64,000 nt of DNA from Lumbricus terrestris (Eukaryota > Annelida > Clitellata > Crassiclitellata > Lumbricidae). The translations under genes were made by a program, and so were the position numbers. Positions within the stretch are counted from its first letter, which is position 1, and each line of letters starts with the position of its first letter. The notes under the pieces are model-generated. The model saw only the letters and a program-made list of their open reading frames with translations. It did not search any database and was not told where the DNA came from. The DNA lies in the NCBI GenBank assembly GCA_949752735.1, contig OX457044.1, forward strand, positions 12,697,294-12,761,293. The letters run 5' to 3'. Below, piece by piece: positions 10,712-22,199 of the stretch.

Positions 10712-10814
10712 CTACAGAAACAAAAGATCATACTTTACCACACATCTTTGCAGAAGATTATTCTGCCATCAATACTGGGATGCAATAGAAGAGAAAATTG
10801 AGTTTCAATGCATA

Positions 10815-11999
10815 CACAGGGTGCGCAAAAAAAAGACCGCCCCTAGGTTTTCTGCCAATATCTTGACCAAAAGTAAAAATTCCGAAATGAAATTTTACAG
10901 GTTTATAGACAATTCATATTTACACGTGATGGCCAGATTTCATCAAAATATTTCAAACAGAAAAAAAGTTATGCTACTTTTAGGGAGGCCACCCACCGTT
11001 TTTTGAGGATTCAAAAATGTAACGCAACAAAAAGTAGCAAAAACACGATTTTATTAAGTCATATCTCAAATAATTGTTATCAAATAGCCCTGACATTGCC
11101 AGATGATCATTATTACTACTATTTTAAACAGAAACAGGGTACCAGTGCAGCCGCAGGTCACTGTGAAGTCACTAAGCAAGATGACAATCAAGTTGGTAAA
11201 TAAGGAATCTGTCAGATTCATAATTTTGCTATAAAGGCAATGAAATTCAAATTTCTAAAAAAAATGAAAATGGCCAAGGTGTCAATGACAGACAAAATGT
11301 TTATTCAGACACCTCTTGAGCAAGATCCTGGAGACATAAAGCTATGAGCAACGTTTACTCTGATAAACAGTGAGAGCACAAAAATTACGAGTTAAGCTGA
11401 GATTTAAGAGATTTGCCGTAAATGAATGGAGATCGGCTCAATGTCGATTGTTCCGGTTTTATTGAGAATGCCAATGGCCCCAAATCTCCAGATATGAACC
11501 CGATGGTTTGATAATCCATTGCGGAGAGCTATGTTAGAGAAATATCACAATCTGCAGCTAAAACCAAGAGCAGTAAGAGAATTGATGGGCGCATTGGAGT
11601 TGATATGGGAAGATTTGCCTTTGGAACGTGTCAACAGGGCCATCAAGAACTTTGCAAAGAGACACAAAAGAAGTTTTGGCTCTGGTGGTGGGCACATTGA
11701 ACACAAGTTGTGAATCACTATTAAGTTAATTTCCAAACAGCTATTTGAGATATGACCTAATAAAATCGTGTTTTTGTCATACTTTTTGTTGCGTTACGTT
11801 TTTGAATCGTCAAAAAACGGTGGGTGGCCTCTCTAAAAGTGATATAACTCTTGTTCTGCTTGAAATATTTTGATGAAATCTGGGTATCACGTGGAGATAT
11901 GAATTGTCTTTAAGCCTATAAAATTTCATTTCGATATTCTTATTTTTGGTCAAGATATTGTCAAAAAACCTAGGGGGTCTTTTATTGGCGCACCCTGTA
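10815..11999 (+). mobile_element. Tc1/mariner-type element (copy 2), transposase remnant
   Basis: The ends acagggtgcgcaaaaaaa and ttggcgcaccctgta are inverted, with TA at the right border. The arms (about 10815-11040 and 11745-11999) share tttacaggtttatagacaat and ggccacccaccgttttttga. Inside, 11397-11713 encodes the transposase end: SPDMNP, then LMGALELIWEDLPLERVNRA and GGGHIEHKL with stop. The rest is degenerate or deleted. It shares its interior with copy 1 (1675-2493). Confidence 0.88.
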
Positions 12000-12084
12000 G
12001 GACAATTTTTCACGGACTGTGTGCCCACTGATCAATGCAATTATAATGTTAGGAATGTTATTATTCAGCAAGTTAAGGTAAGCA

Positions 12085-12543
12085 AATAAGTAAGAATATT
12101 CTTTATTACACCACCAGCAAACGCACAGTAGTTTACAGAGGAAATAAATAATAGAAAACAATTATGCAAAGTTATACAACATTCGCATAATAAAACTTCT
12201 TTTGGCAAAAGAATCAACTCTAGGAAGGGTTAGATTATGTGGCCTTGATCGAGTATTGTATGGAGCAACCTAAAAGACCGTTAAGATGTTTATGCTCCAT
12301 GGTGTTGGTAAATCCCCACCAAACCGGGGAGGCATAAAGTAATCTTGCAATGGTAGTAGCCCTGACAACGTCAAACAGACGTTGATCATGGAGGCCGTGG
12401 GCGACCAAAACATGTAAAGCAAACATAGATTGCTGGGCTTTACAGCATATTCTGCTAATGTGAGCCTCAAAACAATTCGATCAGAGATGGTGACACCCAA
12501 AACAACCATCTGCTGGACCCTCTCGATGCCTGAGATGGGGGGG
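12085..12543 (-). mobile_element. Non-LTR retrotransposon 3' end (third LINE family)
   Basis: The minus strand reads SMFALHVLVAHGLHDQRLFD, then ATTIARLLYASPVWWGF, an RT C-terminal signature seen also at 22540-22764 and 56740-57330. The 3' end has (taag)-type repeats at about 12085-12110. Broken by stops and frameshifts. Another LINE is inserted at its 5' side (12557-13618). Confidence 0.8.
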
Positions 12544-12556
12544 AGCTTTAGACCTA

Positions 12557-13618
12557 TATCTGGACCTTCGTGGATATGGAAAAAGCTTTCGACAGAGTGC
12601 CAAGAGATGTAGTTTACTGGAGCTTAAGGAAGAAAGGAGTCCCGGAGGTGTTGGTGCGCCTGGTAAGGTCGATGTAGGAAAGAGCAAGAACAACGGTAAG
12701 AAGCAGTGTGGGAAATACAGGAAAATTTGAGATACAAGTAGGTGTGCACCAGGGATCACGCCTGAGTCCTCTACTGTTCATTATTGTGATGGATGCTGTG
12801 TCGGAGCATGTAAGGATATGCTGTATGCGGATGATCTTGTGCTGGCGACCGATGAAGAGGAGAGGATGCAGACACATTTTACAAAGTGGCAGATGGCAGT
12901 GGAGAGCAAGGGCCTCAAGGTAAACATAAACAAAACAGAGACCATGGTATGCTCAAAAACAGCGGAGACAGTGGAGATAAAGAGCACCACAGGAGAACCA
13001 CTGAAGCAGGTGGAAACGTTTAAATACCTGGGATCGACGATGAATGCGCAGGGAGTATGCGAACAGGACGTCAGGAACAGAATCAGAGTAGAATGGCAGA
13101 AGTTGAGAGAATTATCAGGTGTGCTGTGCGACCTCAAAATGTCGACTCACCTCAAGGGAAAAATCTACAAAACAATGATAAGGCCAGTAATGCTATATGG
13201 AGCAAAGGCCTGGGCATTAACAAAAAGGGATGAGGGTTTGCTGGAAAGAACAGAGATGAGAATGCTGCGATGGATGCTTGGAATATCACTGAAAAACATG
13301 AAATGAAGTGAGGACATCAGGAAGAGGTTCGGTGTGGCATGCATCACTGACAAAGCACGGGAGACCAGGCTGCGGTGGTATGGACACGTAATGAGAAAAG
13401 AGGAGGGTAGCTGTGTCAAAAGAATCATGCAAGCAGAGGTATAAGGTCGACGCAGTCGGGGACGACAGAAGAAAAGATGGGAGGACGTGATACAACAAGA
13501 CCTGAAAATGCTCAACCTAAAGAAAGAAACACTGGAAAGTAAGTGGAGGACAAGGGCCCAAGTGGCTGACCCCTCGCCAGAAGGAATAATTCTAGCCTGA
13601 AGGGAAAGAAGAAGAAGA
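12557..13618 (+). mobile_element. Non-LTR retrotransposon with 13-bp TSD
   Basis: Flanked by agctttagaccta at 12544-12556 and 13619-13631. It encodes RT motifs [40 protein letters not shown] and MLYADDLVLA, then TFKYLGSTMNAQG and MLRWMLGISLK, with a few frame breaks. The 3' tail is (gaa)n, 13606-13618. 5'-truncated: endonuclease absent. The clear TSD makes this a genuine target-primed insertion into the older LINE at 12085-12543. Confidence 0.92.
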
Positions 13619-13631
13619 AGCTTTAGACCTA

Positions 13632-14371
13632 GGTCACCTGATGATCATTTCACTGGTCTTAGCTACTTAAACGACGACAACAGCAGCAACTATAGACATG
13701 TGGAGTTCAAATTAATTTCTCTGTTAATACAGTGGACTGAATGTTGGACAATAGCAGTGCCACCTATTGAAGTGAAATGAGTTTGGTTTATTACGACCGT
13801 CATAACTTATAGGAGTTCAGCAGCACCAAGCACGGAAATGAAAAGAGATTCATTAGCGCAAATGTATGGCATTTTAACAGCGTCACCTACTGAAACGAAA
13901 TGAGTCCAATTAGTGTAAGAGAAATAGTCAACTTCAAGATACACTTCACGATATTTCTGTTCGTTTGTACTACTAATTTTCCGGACTGTATGTTGCCTTC
14001 TTGTATACATGTAAGGCACAGTGATGCAAAAGGCAAATCTGCGTAAAATTCATACCTAGGTTGCATTGACTGTTACCGTATGTCTCATCTATACTTATAT
14101 CGGTGCACAGCTAATGCTGCATAAAGTCATCCACATCACTGATATTGTCAGTTCTGCCTGAATGCAGTGAACTCAGAAGCACCCAGCAAGCTTCATGCTG
14201 ACTCCTTCCTGTGGGGTAGGAAAGAGAGGTCTTGAATCTTTTTGCAAACTTGGACTAAATTCCCACAAAAGTAATAATAGTCATGACTAGCTCTCTAGAA
14301 CCAGGTAATTGCATCCCTCAGCCCGGGCTGAGGCCCAACTGCAGTGTCAGATGACCTGATGTCCAAATAGC
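13632..14371. other. Intron with a diverged 125-bp tandem duplication
   Basis: Two imperfect copies starting near 13757 (gtgccacctattgaagtgaa) and 13880 (gcgtcacctactgaaacgaa). A 70-codon minus-strand ORF at 13807-14019 covers one copy; its product is not recognised. The rest is plain intron. Confidence 0.45.
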
Positions 14372-14383
14372 CCAAACATCAAT

Positions 14384-14848
14384 CAATCAATCAATAACCA
14401 TGAGCACAGTGCCCGTAGGAGTCTGATGCCCTCCTCACAATGTCTCTCCATTCCATTCTGTTCTGAGCCGCATGATATAAATTCTGCAAATCTGTTGTAC
14501 ACCACTCTTCAATGTCATCTGTCCATTCTTTATGCGGCCTGCCTCTTCTGTTCTTGCCTTCCATTATCCCAAACATCAGATCTTTCTGTCATTTTTCATT
14601 TGACAAATGTGCCCGAACAATCCAAGTTTCCGCTTTATAACTTTCTGCATGAGATTCTCGGTCATTTCGACTCTTTTGTATACCTCTTCGTTGGTTATCT
14701 TCTGAGTCCATCCAATTCTCAGAATTTTTCGATAGCATTTTCTTTCAAATGCTAACACTCTTCTTTGCGAATCTTTTGTTAGCACCCAGGTCTCGCACCC
14801 ATACATCATACTGCTGAACACACATGTCCTTAACACTCCAATCTTGGT
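14384..14848 (-). mobile_element. RTE-like LINE 3' fragment with 12-bp TSD
   Basis: Flanked by ccaaacatcaat at 14372-14383 and 14849-14860. The minus strand reads SMMYGCETWVLTKDSQRRVL, RKILRIGWTQKITNEEVYKR, then after a frameshift near 14576 KNRRGRPHKEWTDDIEEW and SYGHCAHG with stop, followed by a (ttga)n tail. Only the post-RT part was copied. Confidence 0.9.
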
Positions 14849-14860
14849 CCAAACATCAAT

Positions 14861-15821
14861 GGCACATAATTACATGTAGGTGCACAGCTTAAAACAAAGA
14901 AATAATGTCCGAATGTAGTCAAACATGAATTGTCTGGTATGAAAGCACTCATTATGTTCCTTAACTACATTGCATTACAACCTTTCAAAGTAACTGGACA
15001 CCATCACATGGCAGAATTTCAGACATTGCATCTCTCGGGTTTTGTATAAAAAGTGCTCATTATGCTCATTAATGATGATAAATTGTCCAATCTCATTAGC
15101 CTATATAAACACAGAATCATTCTTTTTGTAATTTCTGTCATTTTATGCTCTCATCCCAAGTCAAATCCAACAGACAAGGCCAAAGACATTCTATAGGTAT
15201 CATATTATTTGATAAACTGCTTTTTGTACCTGATAGCGGTGTGTCTATCAGTTTTTGCTACCATTCAACGAATATTATAATACTAATAGAAGGCTACAGT
15301 GCATGTGCACTCACATAATTATATAAGACTGTTCATGTATTTGAGCTTTCTGGTCAAAATAAGACATACATATGCCTTTCATTACCTTCAGCAGAGTTTA
15401 TAGTCTAACAGTCTATGTAACAGGAAAATACAAATTGGTCATACTAAGCGGCAAGAATACATTTTATGATCTTTCCTTTTCCATTAATTTTTCAGCATTG
15501 CAGACTGCGTACAGTGGTAGACCGAAAGCTTTTTCATTTCTACACAGTACACATAGGTCACTCTTTTGAATTTCATGTAAAATCCATGACTAACAGTCAG
15601 AAAAAGAAGACCGTTGCTTGCTTATACTTTCTTGTATGGTTTCAATATCAGAAGTACAGTCAAGCTTTGCTGAGGTTATATAATTTAATAAGTTATGTTA
15701 ATTTATTTCTTGGTGAAGAGAAAAATCGAGTTTTTATATAGTTTTACTTAGGAGCACAGGATAGTCATACAACTACGGTAATTAACAGAAGACACTCTCA
15801 AAATGAAATTACTTTCTAAAC
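14861..15821. other. Intron, nothing recognised
   Basis: AT-rich DNA; the open frames at 15372-15741 show no family features. Confidence 0.5.
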
Positions 15822-16594
15822 CAGTGGTCTCAAACTCAAGTCAGCATGTGGGCCGCATTTGGAAATTTTTAATGACTCGCGGGACGCAACATAAAAATAT
15901 AGGCTAATCGTGTATGTGAAACTATTGAATTAGTTATGGGTCATTGCAGCATACAATACTGTAATGATGATATAGCCCTGTCAAATTCACATAATATTAT
16001 ATTTTAAGTGCAACTATAATGATACTACAAACAAAATTGAAAAACCATTCTATCCCAATTATCAAAAAATTTGTGTGGGCGCTATAATTGAAGAAATTAT
16101 GCTGTAATCGAAATTTCAAATAACTCTAATTTTTTAAAGTATCCTAAGCAATGTTCAGAGTAATTCAACTCGAATTTAGTTAGGCCTAGAGACTCTGAGT
16201 GTTCTTAAATGTTCTAAATGTTCTAAGTCCTCTAAACCAAAGTCACCAAAATTATAAGAATAAACATAGGGCCTACCTTTTAGTGTCATTGTTCAAAACC
16301 AAGCATATAGAAGTTAACTTGCAAAAATAAACACACGCGGGAGTGACATTTTTCAACTTCTCAGCATCTGGGGAGATACGATTATTCCAGGTATACCGGC
16401 ATGGGCGCCGACTCTGCGAGGCCCGTGAGTGCTCAGCACCACCAGAAATTGGCCATGCGAGGCCCGCCTATGCATGGGCACCACCAGAAATCAGCCAACA
16501 AGATGTGCTTTTTATGATATTATATCTCTGTTGGCGTTGCTTATCTATAAAAATCATGCTTTTACATATTTTCTTTTATCTCAGTTAGTCTACG

Positions 16595-19500
16595 TAATTG
16601 TAATTGTAATTGAACATTTGTATAGCGCCGCTCACAGATTCAGTAGCGCTCCCGACCCAAAGTTAGCACTGTCGCTAACGAATAGTATAGTCTTCAGGCG
16701 CTTCCTAAACAGAGGGAGAGAGAGGCTGAGAAGCTCAAGACGTAGTTTATGTGGAAGACGGTTCCAGCAGGAGGGGCCAACATAGGCAAAGCTCCTGGAC
16801 TGGGCAGTAGCCCCACGCATGCGAGGAACAACAAGGAGGCCATTAGCTGCCGAACGAAGGGCAGAGCGACCGGGGAGAGAGGAGACCTGAATACAGAAAG
16901 AACGGAGGTAGGAGGGAGCAACCCCATGAAGAGAATTGCGCATAAGTGTCAAAATTTTGAACTCAATGCGTTGTGGTACAGGAAGCCAATGAAGAGTGTC
17001 CCGAATAAAGACTGAAATGTGGGAGAACTTGGGGAGACCAGCAATTAGGCGAGCAGCAGCATTGAGTATTGTCTGAAGTTTAGAGAGGTTGAGAGAAGAA
17101 AGACCGGCGTATGAAGAGTTCCCAAAGTCAACCCTGGAACAGATCAAGGCGTGAACAAGCGTCTTTATAGCTTGCGGGTAAAGTGAATGACGGATGGTAC
17201 GCAGCTGGCGAAGATGATAGAGACATGTTCGCGAGACACGGTTAATATGGTCCGAGAAAGAAAGAACAGGGTCCAGAGTGAAGCCCAAGTCACGAACAGT
17301 GGAAGAGAAATGAATATCCGGAAACAAAGTGCAGAGGAGCTCCATGTCAATCTTAGCAAGCTGAGCTCTGCCGCCAAGCCAGATGTATTGAGTTTTATCA
17401 GAGTTCAGGCGAAGACGGTTAGAGGACATCCATTGGTCCAGGGCTGAGGTGGCATCAAGAATAGTGGCGACAAGTGAGGCAGCTGCACTGGACGGGCCAT
17501 GAACAAATGCTTGCGTATCATCAGCATATTGATGAGCCGAGGCACCCTTGAGGGAGAGTATGACTGATAAATCTGCGGTGTAGAGAATGTAAAGAAGCGG
17601 CGCCAGGACCGAGCCTTGAGGCAAGCCGTATGGGACAGGGGACCAGGCAGAGCGTGTGGACCCAAAGATCACAGCTAACGAGCGATCTGAGAGAAAAGAG
17701 CTGAGCCAAAGAAGGGCAGAGTCACCTATGCCGAAAGATTTAGAGAGACGTTCAAGGAGTATGGCGTGGTCGACAGTGTCGAACGCGGCGCTAACGTCAA
17801 ACAGAGCAAGCAAGGTGACGTGGCTTTGGTCAATTGCTGCAAAGACGTCAGCAAGTAAGCGGGTGATAAGAGATTCAGTGGAATGGTGTTTCCTGAAACC
17901 AGATTGAAGCGATGGCATTAGAGAGTTGGTTTCAAGATAGTCCACAAGCTGGAGGGAAATACACTTTTCCAGAAGTTTGGAAAGAAAGGAGAGATTGGAA
18001 ATGGGGCGATAGCTGGAGGGGGCGCTGGGGTCTAGACCCTGGCGCTTGAGAGAAGGAAAAACCACAGCTCTTTTGTGCTGGGTAGGAACAGAACCCTGAG
18101 ACAATGAAGAATTGCACAATAACAGTAAAAAAGGCAATAACTCGTCAATAAACTCTTTGACTATAAATGGCGGAAGAATATCCAACTCGCAGGACTTCGA
18201 TGTTGAGCCTTCGACGAGGCGTCTGAGGGCGTCAGACTGGAGCGGCTGCCATTCGTTGAGAGTGGCAGATGAAGTTGAAGGAGGGAAAGACGGAGGCGGA
18301 GAACCCTCCGTTGAGCGACGAGTCGCAGCGATCTTCTCGGTCATGAAGTCCAGGTAGTTGTCAGCCGTGAAATCCGGCTGCGAAGGAGATCGCGGAGCAG
18401 CGGAACGGCCGAGGATCCCACCCAAGGCCGACCACAGCCGGCGCGGGCTTTGTCCGTCTCGAACGATCAGCTCCTCCCAGTATAGCGTTTCCCTGGCACG
18501 AAACTCGCTGTGCATCTTCCGAAGGCGATGGATCCAGGTGAGGCGATCGGCCGGGTCGCGAGAGCGGCGGTATCGACGCTCCAGGCGTCTAACATCCCGA
18601 CGCAGAGCACGACAGTGGGCATCGAACCAGGGTACCAGCGGTCGATGGCGGATCCGGTGGAAATGGACCGGGAGGAGAGAGTCGATGAGAGGAAGAAGCG
18701 TCGCATCGTAGAGGGCGAAAAGCTCCTCGGTGGAATCCCCCGCCCGTGAAGACAGGTCAACGCAGAGAGGGCTGTTGAGTAATCCATTACGGAAAGCGTC
18801 CCGGTTTAGATTCCTCCATCCGCGGGAGTGACGAAGGGCGTATGTAGGTTGAACGGAGAGGTATGGAACAGTGTAGAGGAGAAGGCCGTGATCAGAGATG
18901 GTAGGAGGCTCAACTCTGATGTCAGAGATGGCGCAATCATCCCGCGTGATGATCAGATCAAGCCAGCCACCGAAGACGTGTGTAGGCTCGGCTACGTGTT
19001 GGATGAGACCGAACTGAGATAGAAGGTCGTGAAAGCGAGTTGAATCAGGAAGGCTTGGTTGTTCCAGGTGAATGTTAAGGTCTCCAGTGATGAGTAATTG
19101 GGTGTTGTAGGTGGAGAAGATTTCCATAAGAGCGGTGAACTCCGAGAAGAAGACTGGTGTGGTCGTTTCGGAGCCCGGTCGGTAGAGGGCGAGGGCAGTA
19201 AGCGGCCCTCTGGCGGTCGAACAAGAGAATCCGAGAAACTCGAAGGTAGTGACCGTTAGAGGAAGAGGTATCCTTTTGACTTGTAGATGCTCTCGATAGA
19301 ACACGACGATACCCCCATAGTTCTGCGCCAGTGGGTCAGCTGGGGGCTCGATCGGACGAGGAGCGTCGAGAGTGAGGAAGCCCGGGGGGGCTGAACGGCG
19401 AACCGCTACGTCTGATGAGGTGGAGTGCCAGGACTCCGTTACAATGAGGATGTCAAGGTTATGGTGAATTATCATGTTGGCTACTTCCATGAATTTGTTT

Positions 19501-19965
19501 CCCAGGGAATGGGCATTAAATGTTCCAAGTCTCAAACCCTCGATTCCTTCACGCTCCGTCGCAACAGACGGCGAGGCGGACGGAGGCGAAGGCGTAGAAG
19601 GTGAGCCAGACGCAGACGAAGAACCAGACTGCTGTCCACCGCATACCGTCGTAGGAGGCGGAGAGGAGGACAGGGCAGGAGACGTAGACGGTAATCCAGA
19701 CTGCTGCAGAGAGGGAGAGGCGACGAAGGAGGGGGGAGGAGCAGGAGAGACAGGCACAGGCCGCTGCCATGACGGGCGCCAAAGACGCAGTTTGAAGAGT
19801 GTCTTGCGTACGACGCGAGGGATTGGTAGCGACGTAGAGTTGTACGATCGGAGCTTCAACGAATCGTATACGATACATTTATGATCCATTGTACATGTAG
19901 ATTGAAACGAAGATTAAAGTATCAACAAAACTCCAGAAAATATCCGTTCAGAAGGCAGAAATTGA
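16595..19965 (-). mobile_element. L2/CR1-group LINE, near full length
   Basis: Contains an intact 1085-codon ORF (see CDS). The minus-strand 3' end has the family block gggagcgctactgaatc...gcgctatacaaatg and a tail of aattac repeats (16594-16616). A candidate 9-bp TSD tagtctacg is at 16586-16594 and 19966-19974; if right, the 5' untranslated part is only about 75 bp. No separate ORF1 is seen. Confidence 0.85.
16632..19889 (-). CDS. LINE ORF2: endonuclease and reverse transcriptase
   Basis: A 1085-residue uninterrupted protein starting at ATG 19889-19887. Residues about 1-115 are a Pro/Ser-rich leader. An AP-like endonuclease follows from about 118 (LRLGTFNAHSLGNKFMEV, VTESWH, ITGDLNIHL, and the closing PTISDHGLLL). 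The RT spans about 600-860 (SSYRPISNLSFLSKLLEK, LPSLQSGFRKHHSTES, LFDVSAAFDTVDH, YGLPQGSVLAPLLYILYTAD, HQYADDTQAF with the catalytic DD pair). The C-terminus has LRLNSDKTQYIWLGG, CSRVDFGNSSYAGL and RSFAYVGPSCWNRLP. It would nick target DNA and prime cDNA synthesis on it. All catalytic blocks look complete, so this copy may be recent or still competent. Plus-strand ORFs over this interval are shadows. Confidence 0.93.
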   Translation of the reverse strand: MDHKCIVYDSLKLRSYNSTSLPIPRVVRKTLFKLRLWRPSWQRPVPVSPAPPPSFVASPSLQQSGLPSTSPALSSSPPPTTVCGGQQSGSSSASGSPSTPSPPSASPSVATEREGIEGLRLGTFNAHSLGNKFMEVANMIIHHNLDILIVTESWHSTSSDVAVRRSAPPGFLTLDAPRPIEPPADPLAQNYGGIVVFYREHLQVKRIPLPLTVTTFEFLGFSCSTARGPLTALALYRPGSETTTPVFFSEFTALMEIFSTYNTQLLITGDLNIHLEQPSLPDSTRFHDLLSQFGLIQHVAEPTHVFGGWLDLIITRDDCAISDIRVEPPTISDHGLLLYTVPYLSVQPTYALRHSRGWRNLNRDAFRNGLLNSPLCVDLSSRAGDSTEELFALYDATLLPLIDSLLPVHFHRIRHRPLVPWFDAHCRALRRDVRRLERRYRRSRDPADRLTWIHRLRKMHSEFRARETLYWEELIVRDGQSPRRLWSALGGILGRSAAPRSPSQPDFTADNYLDFMTEKIAATRRSTEGSPPPSFPPSTSSATLNEWQPLQSDALRRLVEGSTSKSCELDILPPFIVKEFIDELLPFLLLLCNSSLSQGSVPTQHKRAVVFPSLKRQGLDPSAPSSYRPISNLSFLSKLLEKCISLQLVDYLETNSLMPSLQSGFRKHHSTESLITRLLADVFAAIDQSHVTLLALFDVSAAFDTVDHAILLERLSKSFGIGDSALLWLSSFLSDRSLAVIFGSTRSAWSPVPYGLPQGSVLAPLLYILYTADLSVILSLKGASAHQYADDTQAFVHGPSSAAASLVATILDATSALDQWMSSNRLRLNSDKTQYIWLGGRAQLAKIDMELLCTLFPDIHFSSTVRDLGFTLDPVLSFSDHINRVSRTCLYHLRQLRTIRHSLYPQAIKTLVHALICSRVDFGNSSYAGLSSLNLSKLQTILNAAARLIAGLPKFSHISVFIRDTLHWLPVPQRIEFKILTLMRNSLHGVAPSYLRSFCIQVSSLPGRSALRSAANGLLVVPRMRGATAQSRSFAYVGPSCWNRLPHKLRLELLSLSLPLFRKRLKTILFVSDSANFGSGALLNL

Positions 19966-20309
19966 TAGTCTACGATATCCAGACAGTCGCAGACGCAGAA
20001 ATAGAAAAACTAGAACGCACAAAATCGCCCGAGACTAACTAAAAACCGATATTAATCCACAAGCTACAGGTCGGCAGACCACACGCCTCAAGCGCACTCA
20101 TTCCCTGTCACCTACTATTACTCCAGTTTTACCCCGTCCGTTTGTCTGAACTCCATACGAATACGAGGAAAACCTCGAAATCCTGCTCATTCGATACGCT
20201 TCAGTCATTTTTTTATTACGAACGAAGGCGACGATTTGAATGACTATTTCTTTTTATTATACATGCTATGCTATATAATGATCCTCACTGCGCGAGAATC
20301 ACCTCCCAG

Positions 20310-21142
20310 CAAAGCTCGAGGGTACGTACCATACGTATTCTATTTTGTGAAAGGTACGTACGTATTTTAACGTACCCTATTTTAGGGTACGTAAACAATA
20401 ATAAAATACGTTAGCCTCGTCATTGCTCATTATAAGAATGTTCGATTTAACTTAAGCAAACAATCACAGCCAAGTGCACAGCGTGGTAAATTGTTGAAAC
20501 GCTATATTGTACTATTGTAGGCCTACGTCTATATTTATCCAGCATACATTGCACTTAATGTACTAATTAATGTCAGTTAGTCGTCTCAGTTCTGCTGCCA
20601 CGCTTAAAAGTCCAACTCCATGGAAAAGGTTAACCAGTTGCATCCAATTAGCCTAATTATTACAGAAGAATTTATCGAATTAAATTTACTGCTACGCTAC
20701 CGGAAATACCGATTTAAATGACGCATACTGTTGACTGCATGTATACGTACTATAACGTACATGTAGGCTATGGGCAGTGGCAGCACCAGGATTTGAGCTT
20801 GGGGGGGAGGCTGAAGCCTTCCGGAGGAAATTTTCCATTTTCATTCGCCAAAATTTATGACGACCTTTTTTTGGTCATCCGGTCGAAAATCGTGCAAATA
20901 TTTCAGTGTTGCATGTAAAAAACCGAGATGGCCTTTTTTAGGGGGCTTAGCCTTTTATAGGAGGTCTTAGCCCCCCTACACCCCGTAGCGCGCCACTGGC
21001 TATGGGTCGCCGAGTTAGCCATAAACAAAATTTTCGTGCACATGTATGGTACCGTACGTACCATACGCGTATTGTATTTTTTGAAAGGTACGTACGTATT
21101 TTAACGTATTCTATTTTAGGGTACGCGTACCCTCGAGCTTTG
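20310..21142. mobile_element. hAT-type non-autonomous element with 8-bp TSD
   Basis: Exact 8-bp duplication cctcccag at 20302-20309 and 21143-21150. The TIR is caaagctcgagggtacg at the left and cgtaccctcgagctttg at the right. Both ends also contain the same block in direct orientation (aaaggtacgtacgtatttta). There is no ORF of note. Another hAT MITE is nested at 20775-20998. Confidence 0.9.
20775..20998. mobile_element. hAT-type MITE nested inside a hAT MITE
   Basis: Exact 8-bp duplication gctatggg at 20767-20774 and 20999-21006. The ends are cagtggcagc and gcgcgccactg. It is 224 bp long with G/C runs (gggggggagg, gccccccta). A relic of the same family end (ctcccctctatgcgccgccactg) is at 24917-24939. 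Confidence 0.9.
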
Positions 21143-21537
21143 CCTCCCAGCATCACAAAAGCTGGATATTGTTTTGTCTGCGTTAATTAATTAACCAAAT
21201 CGGCCTAAGGCCTTAACTAAATTGTCTGTGAAAACTATTTGAAAAACGTTCTTCCACAATGTTAATATTGGCTCACTAAATAGTGGTTAATGTAGACACA
21301 ATTTTTTGATATCTTGTGTAAAATTTGAGTGTTGACCTAATTAGGGAAGAGCTAGCGAAGATTGTGCTTTTCTTCTGTGTGGATTCCAGAAGAAGTAGGC
21401 CTACATGTTGACCCTAAGAGTGATCACATTTTTTTAAGCAATTGGGGAGAACATTTATCGAAGTCTTAAATCATATCTTTAAACAATGAAATAATGGAAA
21501 ATTTCGCTGAGATAACAGCTTAAAATGTCACTATTTC

Positions 21538-21786
21538 TTGTTGTGTGGAAATTTGTTTAAACAACGGCAGGTATGCTTTTCAAGTCTTAAACCACGACAA
21601 TTTCGCAAAAATGACAGTTTGGAAAGAAAAAAATCGAAAATGGTCAGGAGCACATCCCCATCCCCAAGCCCCTTCAGCCCTTCCCTGCTCGGCGATCGTC
21701 CTTTGACCGCGAGTTCGTCCCCTATGAACAAGTCTCCGCCTATGAACAGAGGTAATTTCAATAACTCTCCTATCAAAAAAGGATAA
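21538..21786 (+). other. Ser/Pro-rich 82-codon ORF, unassigned
   Basis: Reads STSPSPSPFSPSLLGDRP, then TASSSPMNKSPPMNRG and a lysine-rich end with stop. The bias looks non-random, but no family is recognised and there is no splice evidence. It lies within the probable hAT at 15822-22133. It could be an exon of that element or chance. Confidence 0.25.
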
Positions 21787-22199
21787 AAAAAAAATTCACG
21801 CTTACGCGCGAAGTTTCTTTTACATTCCTTTGGGCACTCACACTCTTCGGCTCAAGTCGGCACCTATGTATACCGGTACTATATTTTGCGACACCAGCAT
21901 ACAAACTTTGCTGTGCATTCTTCTGCTTCGGCGTTGCATCGCACTGAAGGTCCACTAAATCCTAACTCCATTAGCATTGGCCTATATCTGCTCAATGTCC
22001 ACATCAAAAGGAGTAGAAAGCAGTTTAAACATTGGTTCAAATCGTAAAAGTACTGCAAAATTCTTTTAGACCGATTTCTAACTTTAAAAAATCAACAACC
22101 AGGAGGCTGTTCGTGGGCCGCATTAGACCCCTGATTCAAACCATTTGCCTTCAGCACATATTATACATTGCATGAAGGCATGAATTTCAGTCGCCTTAC

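Larger units (their letters stand above)
15822..22133. mobile_element. Probable hAT element, heavily nested
   Basis: The left end cagtggtctcaaactcaag with gtgggccgca 30 bp inside pairs with the right end gtgggccgcattagacccctg. The flanking octamers (ttctaaac, attcaaac) match at only 5 of 8 positions, so the pairing is uncertain. The interior contains a complete LINE ORF and a hAT MITE pair. No hAT transposase could be read. It ends 67 bp from an aladin exon. Confidence 0.4.

Noticed and set aside
10405..10731. 108-codon minus-strand ORF as one exon
   Set aside because: Only 10711-10644 matches aladin; the reading continues through a GTAATG donor and loses all similarity.
16749..19884. Numerous plus-strand ORFs of 60-136 codons
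   Set aside because: All lie opposite the 1085-codon LINE ORF and show no domain; antisense shadows.
15822..22133. Calling the hAT with full confidence
   Set aside because: Terminal motifs pair well but the flanking octamers agree at only five of eight positions; kept at low confidence.
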